Assembly: GCF_934190775.1 (NCBI RefSeq)
Contig: NZ_CAKPTG010000007.1
Coordinates: 1-64,000, forward strand
Length of the DNA stretch: 64,000 nucleotides
Origin: an uncultured Phascolarctobacterium sp.
Lineage (GTDB): Bacteria > Bacillota > Negativicutes > Acidaminococcales > Acidaminococcaceae
Direction of reading: 5' to 3'
Positions 59,448-64,000 of the stretch are shown here, piece after piece. The notes beneath the pieces are model-generated. The model saw only the letters and a list, made by a program, of their open reading frames with translations. It searched no databases and was not told the DNA's origin. The position numbers were made by a program, and so were the translations under genes. Position 1 is the stretch's first letter; the number at the start of each line of letters is the position of its first letter.

Positions 59448-61271
59448 TCACCTACCTTCACTAACAAAGGTATCCTTGAACTCGGCGATAGCTTTCTTCA
59501 GAGCTTCTTCGTTCTCATCAGTGATTTTCTTGGTTTTGATGATGTCTCCGCCAACTTCCGGATGGTTAGCTTCCATGAAGTCCAGGAATTCTTTTTCGCA
59601 GCGGGTTACATCTTTAACTGCTACGTCATCCAGATAGCCTTTGGTGCCAAGGTAAATAGCCATAACCTGTTTTTCAACAGACAGCGGGCTGTATTGGCCT
59701 TGTTTCAGAACCTCGGTCAGACGTTGACCACGGTCCAGCTGTGCTTTGGTAGCTTTATCGAGGTCAGAAGCAAACTGAGCAAATGCTGCCAGCTCGCGGA
59801 ACTGAGCCAGATCCAGACGTAAGGTACCTGCAACCTGCTTCATAGCTTTGATCTGAGCAGCACCACCTACACGGGATACAGACAGACCGGAGTTGATAGC
59901 CGGACGGATACCGGAGTAGAACAGCTCGGATTCAAGGAAGATCTGACCGTCGGTAATAGAAATTACGTTGGTCGGAATGAAGCCGCCTACGTCACCTGCC
60001 AGGGTTTCGATGATCGGCAGTGCGGTGATGGAACCGCCCTTCAGTTCATCGTTCAGCTTAGCAGCGCGTTCCAGCAGACGGGAATGCAAATAGAATACGT
60101 CGCCAGGGTATGCTTCACGTCCTGGAGGACGACGGAGCAGCAGGGACATTGCACGGTATGCAACAGCGTGTTTAGACAGGTCGTCGTATACGCACAGAAC
60201 GTCTTTGCCCTGATCCATGAAGTATTCAGCCATGGTTACGCCAGCGTACGGAGCCAGGTATTGCAGCGGAGCGGAGTCAGCAGCAGTAGCAGCAACGATG
60301 ATGGTGTATTCCATAGCGCCGTGTTGTTCCAGAGTACGAACAATACGGGCAATGTTAGAAGCCTTTTGGCCGATAGCTACATAAATGCAGATAACGCCCA
60401 GGCCTTTTTGGTTGATGATGGTGTCGATTGCAACTGCAGTCTTACCGGTACCACGGTCGCCGATGATAAGTTCGCGCTGACCACGTCCGATAGGAACAAG
60501 TGCGTCGATACATTTAATACCGGTTTGCAGCGGGGTATCAACGGATTTACGATCTGCGATACCATGTGCAGGAGATTCAACCGGACGACGAGCTGCAGCA
60601 GCGATTTCGCCTTTGCCGTCAATCGGGTCACCGATAGCGCTAACTACACGGCCCAGCAGGTTTTCACCAACAGGAACCTCCATGATGCGGCCGGTACGGC
60701 GAACTACGTCGCCTTCTTTAATTTTGGTCTCGCCGCCCATCAGTACGATACCAACGCTGTCCGGGTTCAGGTTCAGAACCATGCCGGATACGTTGTGGGG
60801 CAGTTCAACTAATTCGCCAGCCATAGCGTTTTTCATACCGATAACGGTTGCGATGCCGTCACCGATTTTTTCTACGATACCAACTTCTTCCAGATCAGCA
60901 TCCACATTGTAATTCTCCAGCTTGTTGCTGAGAGCATCACCCAGGGCTTCCGGTTTGGTGTACTCGTGAACGTCGATGCCGTTCAGAGCAACTTCCATTT
61001 TCTTCAGCTTGCGCAGTGCGGAAGCGTCGAATACCTTATCGCCAACTTGTACGATGATGCCGCCGAGGATGGACGGGTCAACTTTCTTGTTCAGGAAAAT
61101 CTCACGGCCCAGTTTCTCGGTCAGGATTACAGAAATGGATTGATACTCGTCAGCCGACAATTTCTTGGCGGTAGTAACGTTTACATCTAACAGCTCTTTA
61201 ATGGAGCCCAGATCGATTTTGAAGTCGGACAATTGTTGCTTAATTAAAGCAATATTTTCTTCTGTCTTCAT
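59448..61271 (-). CDS. atpA: ATP synthase alpha subunit fused to a delta C-terminal domain
   Basis: 607 residues from the ATG at 61269-61271, preceded by GGAGGTGA ten bases ahead. A further 20 codons upstream are open but lack a site. Residues about 105-607 are a complete alpha: LEEVGIVEKIGDGIATVIG, P-loop GDRGTGKTAVAID, SVSRVGGAAQIKAM with the arginine finger. Residues about 30-93 are unmistakably the C-terminal domain of delta (AtpH/OSCP): VNVTTAKKLSADE, KLGREIFLNKKVDPSILGG, IVQVGDKVFDASALRKLKKM. The six-helix N-terminal domain of delta is missing, and only 90 bases separate this start from atpF. Delta and alpha, normally held together by that missing domain, are here one chain. Confidence 0.93.
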   Translation of the reverse strand: MKTEENIALIKQQLSDFKIDLGSIKELLDVNVTTAKKLSADEYQSISVILTEKLGREIFLNKKVDPSILGGIIVQVGDKVFDASALRKLKKMEVALNGIDVHEYTKPEALGDALSNKLENYNVDADLEEVGIVEKIGDGIATVIGMKNAMAGELVELPHNVSGMVLNLNPDSVGIVLMGGETKIKEGDVVRRTGRIMEVPVGENLLGRVVSAIGDPIDGKGEIAAAARRPVESPAHGIADRKSVDTPLQTGIKCIDALVPIGRGQRELIIGDRGTGKTAVAIDTIINQKGLGVICIYVAIGQKASNIARIVRTLEQHGAMEYTIIVAATAADSAPLQYLAPYAGVTMAEYFMDQGKDVLCVYDDLSKHAVAYRAMSLLLRRPPGREAYPGDVFYLHSRLLERAAKLNDELKGGSITALPIIETLAGDVGGFIPTNVISITDGQIFLESELFYSGIRPAINSGLSVSRVGGAAQIKAMKQVAGTLRLDLAQFRELAAFAQFASDLDKATKAQLDRGQRLTEVLKQGQYSPLSVEKQVMAIYLGTKGYLDDVAVKDVTRCEKEFLDFMEANHPEVGGDIIKTKKITDENEEALKKAIAEFKDTFVSEGR

Positions 61272-61361
61272 ATTGTACCAATCACCTCCGAATACCGGGG
61301 TTTTGCCTGCTGTTTCGCATTTCAGCGGCATACTTCCGGCTTAATAGGGAAAGCAGCAAAA

Positions 61362-61841
61362 TTATTTCATGATAGAATCAACGATTTTGCTAGCCATTTT
61401 TTTGTCTTCTTCAGAACCTAACTTTTGTTCTACGATCTTGCTAGCAGCAATCATGGACAGGTTGATAACTTGTGCACGAACTTCGTCCATAGCTTTCTTC
61501 TGTTCCAGTGCGATTGCTTCTTTAGCAGTTGCAATAACCTGATCTTGTTCAGCTTTGGTGTCTGCCATGATCTTGTCATGAGCAGCCTGAGCAGTTTTGC
61601 GGGCAGCATCAACAATAGCTTGAGCTTCTTGTTTAGCTTCAGCCAGCTTTGCAGCGTATTCAGCTTTAACTGCTTCTGCGTCAGTCTTAGCCTTTTCTGC
61701 AGCTTCCAGATCGCTTGCAATTTTGTTCTTACGCTCTTCCATAATGTTGCATACGGGTTTGTAAGCGAATTTTGCAAGAACGAAAACTAAAACCAAAAAG
61801 TTCAGGATCTGCGCGATAAGTGTTGCATTGAAGTTAACCAA
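61362..61841 (-). CDS. atpF: ATP synthase b subunit
   Basis: 159 residues. One N-terminal membrane helix (IAQILNFLVLVFVLAKFAY), then a long Ala/Glu/Lys-rich helix forming the outer stalk. The end (NLSMIAASKIVEQKLGSEED) is the delta-binding region. It should contact the delta-like domain now attached to alpha. Confidence 0.95.
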   Translation of the reverse strand: MVNFNATLIAQILNFLVLVFVLAKFAYKPVCNIMEERKNKIASDLEAAEKAKTDAEAVKAEYAAKLAEAKQEAQAIVDAARKTAQAAHDKIMADTKAEQDQVIATAKEAIALEQKKAMDEVRAQVINLSMIAASKIVEQKLGSEEDKKMASKIVDSIMK

Positions 61842-61881
61842 TTATAGCACGCTCCTTTTTGTAATATCTTGCAAAATTAAA

Positions 61882-62136
61882 TTATTTAATGAACGGGTTA
61901 GCGAATACCAGAACGATAGCGATTACATAGCACAGAATAGGCATGGATTCGATCAAGCCTACGCAAACCAGCATGTTGGTAAAGATTTTACCAGCTTCTT
62001 CCGGTTGACGAGCCATGGATTCAATAGATTTGCCGCACATGTTGCCGTTACCGATACCAGCGCCAGCAGCAGCACCCAAGCAAACAAGGCCTGCACCGAT
62101 TACAGATGCAGCAGTAATGATTGCATTTTCAGACAT
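61882..62136 (-). CDS. atpE: ATP synthase c subunit, possible sodium type
   Basis: 84 residues from the second ATG (62134-62136), for which AAGGA is correctly spaced; the first ATG touches the site. Two membrane helices with the loop SMARQPE. The ion-binding carboxylate is E63, followed by S64. N30 takes the place of the Gln used in known sodium c-rings, and M65 that of Thr. The Glu-Ser pair with an amide side chain on helix 1 resembles sodium rather than proton rings, but the match is incomplete. Confidence 0.95.
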   Translation of the reverse strand: MSENAIITAASVIGAGLVCLGAAAGAGIGNGNMCGKSIESMARQPEEAGKIFTNMLVCVGLIESMPILCYVIAIVLVFANPFIK

Positions 62137-62187
62137 TTGTTTCATCCTTTCGAAATTGTGATTTTAAATTTTTTTTGCTTAAAAAGC

Positions 62188-62904
62188 TTAGTGTTCGTCG
62201 TGGCTAGCAAATGCCAGTGCATAGCTGCCCAAAGACAAAATGGTAAAGATAAAAGCCTGAACGAAGCCAATGAACAGGGAGAACATTACCCACAGTTCAG
62301 GAACTACCCACGGAGCCAGCTGATACAGTACGATCAACAGGATTTCGCCTGCCAGGATGTTACCAAAGAGACGAAGAGCCATGGTCAGCGGTTTAGTCAC
62401 TGCATCCAAAAGATGCAACGGCAGGAATGCCGGACTCGGGCTGATGAAATGTTTAAAGTGGCCGATACCTTGTTTCGCCACACCAACGCAGTACGCGCTA
62501 AACGCAATTAGCAAAGAAAGCGCAAAGCAGGTATTAATGTCATTGGTAGGTGAAGTCCAGTGAACGCCAATCTGCGGAAGCAAAATGCCCAGTTCGTTTG
62601 CTACCAGGATAAACATAAACAAGGTAACGATGAACGGTGCCATAAATTTACGGCCTTTGGATCCCAGGTTGTCTTCCATCAGACCATTTAAGAAATCAAG
62701 AATGATTTCCATTGCATTCTGCAGTCCGGAAGGAACCATTTTCGGGTTCTTACAAACCAGAAGGAACAGTACGAAGACGATTGCCATGGTTACCCAGGTC
62801 ATGTACATGGTTTGCATGTTGACTTCACCTAAAAAGGTAGATTGGGTAAGGTAATGGATAATCTCTCCGGATTTTTCTGCACCTTCAGCTGCTGCATTTC
62901 CCAT
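62188..62904 (-). CDS. atpB: ATP synthase a subunit
   Basis: 238 residues, five to six membrane helices. The essential Arg is in TMALRLFGNILAGE (about residue 177), and FTILSLGSYALAFA ends the last helix. It forms the ion half-channels beside the c-ring. It follows the two small assembly genes and precedes atpE. Confidence 0.96.
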   Translation of the reverse strand: MGNAAAEGAEKSGEIIHYLTQSTFLGEVNMQTMYMTWVTMAIVFVLFLLVCKNPKMVPSGLQNAMEIILDFLNGLMEDNLGSKGRKFMAPFIVTLFMFILVANELGILLPQIGVHWTSPTNDINTCFALSLLIAFSAYCVGVAKQGIGHFKHFISPSPAFLPLHLLDAVTKPLTMALRLFGNILAGEILLIVLYQLAPWVVPELWVMFSLFIGFVQAFIFTILSLGSYALAFASHDEH

Positions 62905-62922
62905 TTTTACACACTCCTTTCT

Positions 62923-63330
62923 TCACGCCCTCTCATTTTGATGTTGGTACGCGATAAATAATAGATTTAAAATAAAGAATATATGTATCAGAAGAAACCC
63001 GCCAAATGCGCCATGCACAGCAAGCTTCATCCTTAACATCGTAATAATAAACGCAGCCGCAGCGGCCAGACGGGCCCAACGGAAACGCTTCATGATTTTT
63101 AGTCCCTGCTTGGGCACCTCCACATAAGGCAGAGATTTTTTGATGCCTAAAAACAGAATGGACAAATCTATCGTGCCGGCCAGCACGCCGCAAAGCACGC
63201 CGTGGGCAAAGGCACTGCGCTGCCATAACCAGAGCGGCACCGCTACGAGCAGCGCACACATACAGATGCGCGCAACGAAAGCGTTAGCACCGTTTTTCGC
63301 TATGGGCGTCAAATCAAAGTTACTTTTCAT
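62923..63330 (-). CDS. atpI: AtpI-like subunit I of ATP synthase
   Basis: 135 residues with four hydrophobic helices (ARICMCALLVAVPLWLW, GVLAGTIDLSILFLGI and others). Position directly before atpB and size fit the AtpI/ATP synthase I family, which helps c-ring assembly. Sequence match is loose, as is normal for this family. It overlaps the next upstream gene by 11 bases. Confidence 0.75.
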   Translation of the reverse strand: MKSNFDLTPIAKNGANAFVARICMCALLVAVPLWLWQRSAFAHGVLCGVLAGTIDLSILFLGIKKSLPYVEVPKQGLKIMKRFRWARLAAAAAFIITMLRMKLAVHGAFGGFLLIHIFFILNLLFIAYQHQNERA

Positions 63331-63586
63331 CCTTCTTGTGTTCGGTGTCCCGTGAAAGGACGCTCCTCTGAATCAGATTATAGTAGGTCATAACAAGTGA
63401 AACTATTGCCAGACCGATGCAGATGCCCCGCATCGTATGGTCGCCGGTTTCCAGATGACGGTCGAGCCAGTCGCCGCCGAAGTACGCCAGCAGGAAATCA
63501 ATCACGGCCATAAACGCCAGAGAGGACACAGTAGCCAAAGCTTCCAGCATCCGCATATGCTCCTTATCGGGTGTTTTGTTCGTCAT
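63320..63586 (-). CDS. AtpZ/AtpI small membrane protein
   Basis: 88 residues, two membrane helices: VSSLAFMAVIDFLLAYFGG and GICIGLAIVSLVMTYYNLI, joined by a GDWLDRHLETGDH loop. The pattern (Gly-rich first helix, GxxLD, then a second helix) fits the AtpZ/AtpI family near F-type ATPase operons, linked to magnesium or calcium uptake or Fo assembly. It is the first gene of the atp operon. 63587-63662 upstream holds only AT-rich DNA. Confidence 0.75.
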   Translation of the reverse strand: MTNKTPDKEHMRMLEALATVSSLAFMAVIDFLLAYFGGDWLDRHLETGDHTMRGICIGLAIVSLVMTYYNLIQRSVLSRDTEHKKDEK

Positions 63587-63662
63587 GATTTCTCACCACA
63601 GCACTAATTCACAAATAAATCATATTTGCTCTTTTAATTTTAATATTTTTCACAGTTTCTGT

Positions 63663-64000
63663 CTACGCCTTAGACGCAAATTCCGGCAAATTTTCTACAT
63701 CAAAGCCATTTTTTCTTAAAATAGCATGGATAATACGCTCGCAGGCCTTGCCGTCACCGTAAGGATTAGCAGCCTCCGCCATGGAGCGATAATGCTCGGC
63801 ATCATCTAAAAGCAGATTGGTTTCGCGCAGCACATCATCATAAGCGGTGCCTACGAGCTTAACCGTACCGGCCTCAACAGCCTCCGGACGCTCGGTGGTA
63901 TCACGCAGCACCAGAACCGGCTTGCCTAAGGCAGGAGCCTCCTCCTGAATTCCGCCGCTGTCTGTGAGCACGATATCAACCTTAGCCATCAAATTGGCAA
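63663..64000 (-). CDS. wecB: UDP-N-acetylglucosamine 2-epimerase, C-terminal part
   Basis: The leftward gene enters from beyond the right edge, so about 112 C-terminal residues are seen. VDIVLTDSGGIQEEAPALGKPVLVLRDTTERPEAVEAGTVKLVG is the diagnostic C-terminal domain of the WecB/MnaA enzymes. It makes UDP-ManNAc for surface polysaccharides from UDP-GlcNAc. It lies upstream of the atp operon on the same strand, about 75 bases away. Confidence 0.93.
   Translation of the reverse strand, partial: ANLMAKVDIVLTDSGGIQEEAPALGKPVLVLRDTTERPEAVEAGTVKLVGTAYDDVLRETNLLLDDAEHYRSMAEAANPYGDGKACERIIHAILRKNGFDVENLPEFASKA

Noticed and set aside
61272..61331. Upstream start for the atpA fusion adding 20 residues
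   Set aside because: No ribosome site precedes it, and the strong GGAGGTGA lies after it, before the ATG at 61271.

Overview
The window is a chromosomal segment of a diderm Firmicute (class Negativicutes). Two things show this. It carries a complete outer-membrane construction kit: Kdo and lipid A synthesis, Lpt transport, BamA, Skp-like chaperones, TamB, TolC and Mla. Yet the promoters and ribosome sites are Firmicute-like and many start codons are TTG or GTG. The LpxI route to lipid A, a barrel-fused MlaD and a single Lpt permease gene fit this class. An Acidaminococcaceae or Phascolarctobacterium-like host is my inference, not proven here.

Layout. 1-6200 is a variable region: a partial DUF1566-like protein, a candidate structured RNA, a lipoprotein, a zinc-ribbon/DUF805 membrane protein, a small XRE regulator, a zinc-finger protein, and an AAA ATPase gene bounded on one side by a tRNA-Ser gene and on the other by a copy of that tRNA's 3' end plus terminator. 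6358-6605 holds two tRNA-Ser genes. 6675-33429 is one long leftward envelope cluster. In transcription order it runs sigma factor, membrane protein, bamA, barrel protein, three Skp-like proteins, lpxD, lpxL-like, lpxC, fabZ, lpxA, lpxI, lpxB, msbA, a waaA-lpxK fusion, kdsB, kdsA, kdsD, kdsC, lpxL-like, lptC, lptA, lptB, lptF/G, a DUF3084 protein, a YqgF-like protein and a cyclodeaminase-like protein. 33470-44498 continues leftward with a lipoyl-like protein, an S55 peptidase, mlaE-mlaF-mlaD, tolC and tamB. 44767-46178 is a rightward pair for the cell wall (SH3 protein, L,D-transpeptidase). 46263-50630 is leftward (NAGPA-type protein, mreB, murA, small protein). 50786-52260 is a DUF4143-type ATPase gene behind 32-bp-period repeats. 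52354-54446 is an unknown gene plus an M18 aminopeptidase. 54586-56567 is a two-gene regulator/RepA-like module enclosed by perfect 24-bp inverted repeats. 56701-63586 is the F1Fo ATP synthase operon. The left-reading end of a UDP-GlcNAc 2-epimerase gene closes the window.

How the genes work together. Kds enzymes make CMP-Kdo. LpxA/C/D/I/B, LpxK, WaaA and the acyltransferases build Kdo-lipid A. MsbA flips it and LptB/FG/C/A carry it outward. BamA with Skp-like chaperones inserts barrels. MlaEFD and TamB handle phospholipid, and TolC is the export duct.

The most unusual points are these. (1) atpA is preceded in the same reading frame by the C-terminal domain of the delta subunit, with no separate atpH and no delta N-terminal domain in the operon. 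(2) The RepA-like/XRE module has 24-bp inverted repeats, each containing the stop codon of the adjacent gene. (3) Two unrelated AAA ATPase genes both sit next to roughly 31-32-bp-period GCGTTTTT repeats wrapped around their promoters. (4) A tRNA-Ser 3'-end duplication flanks one of those ATPases.
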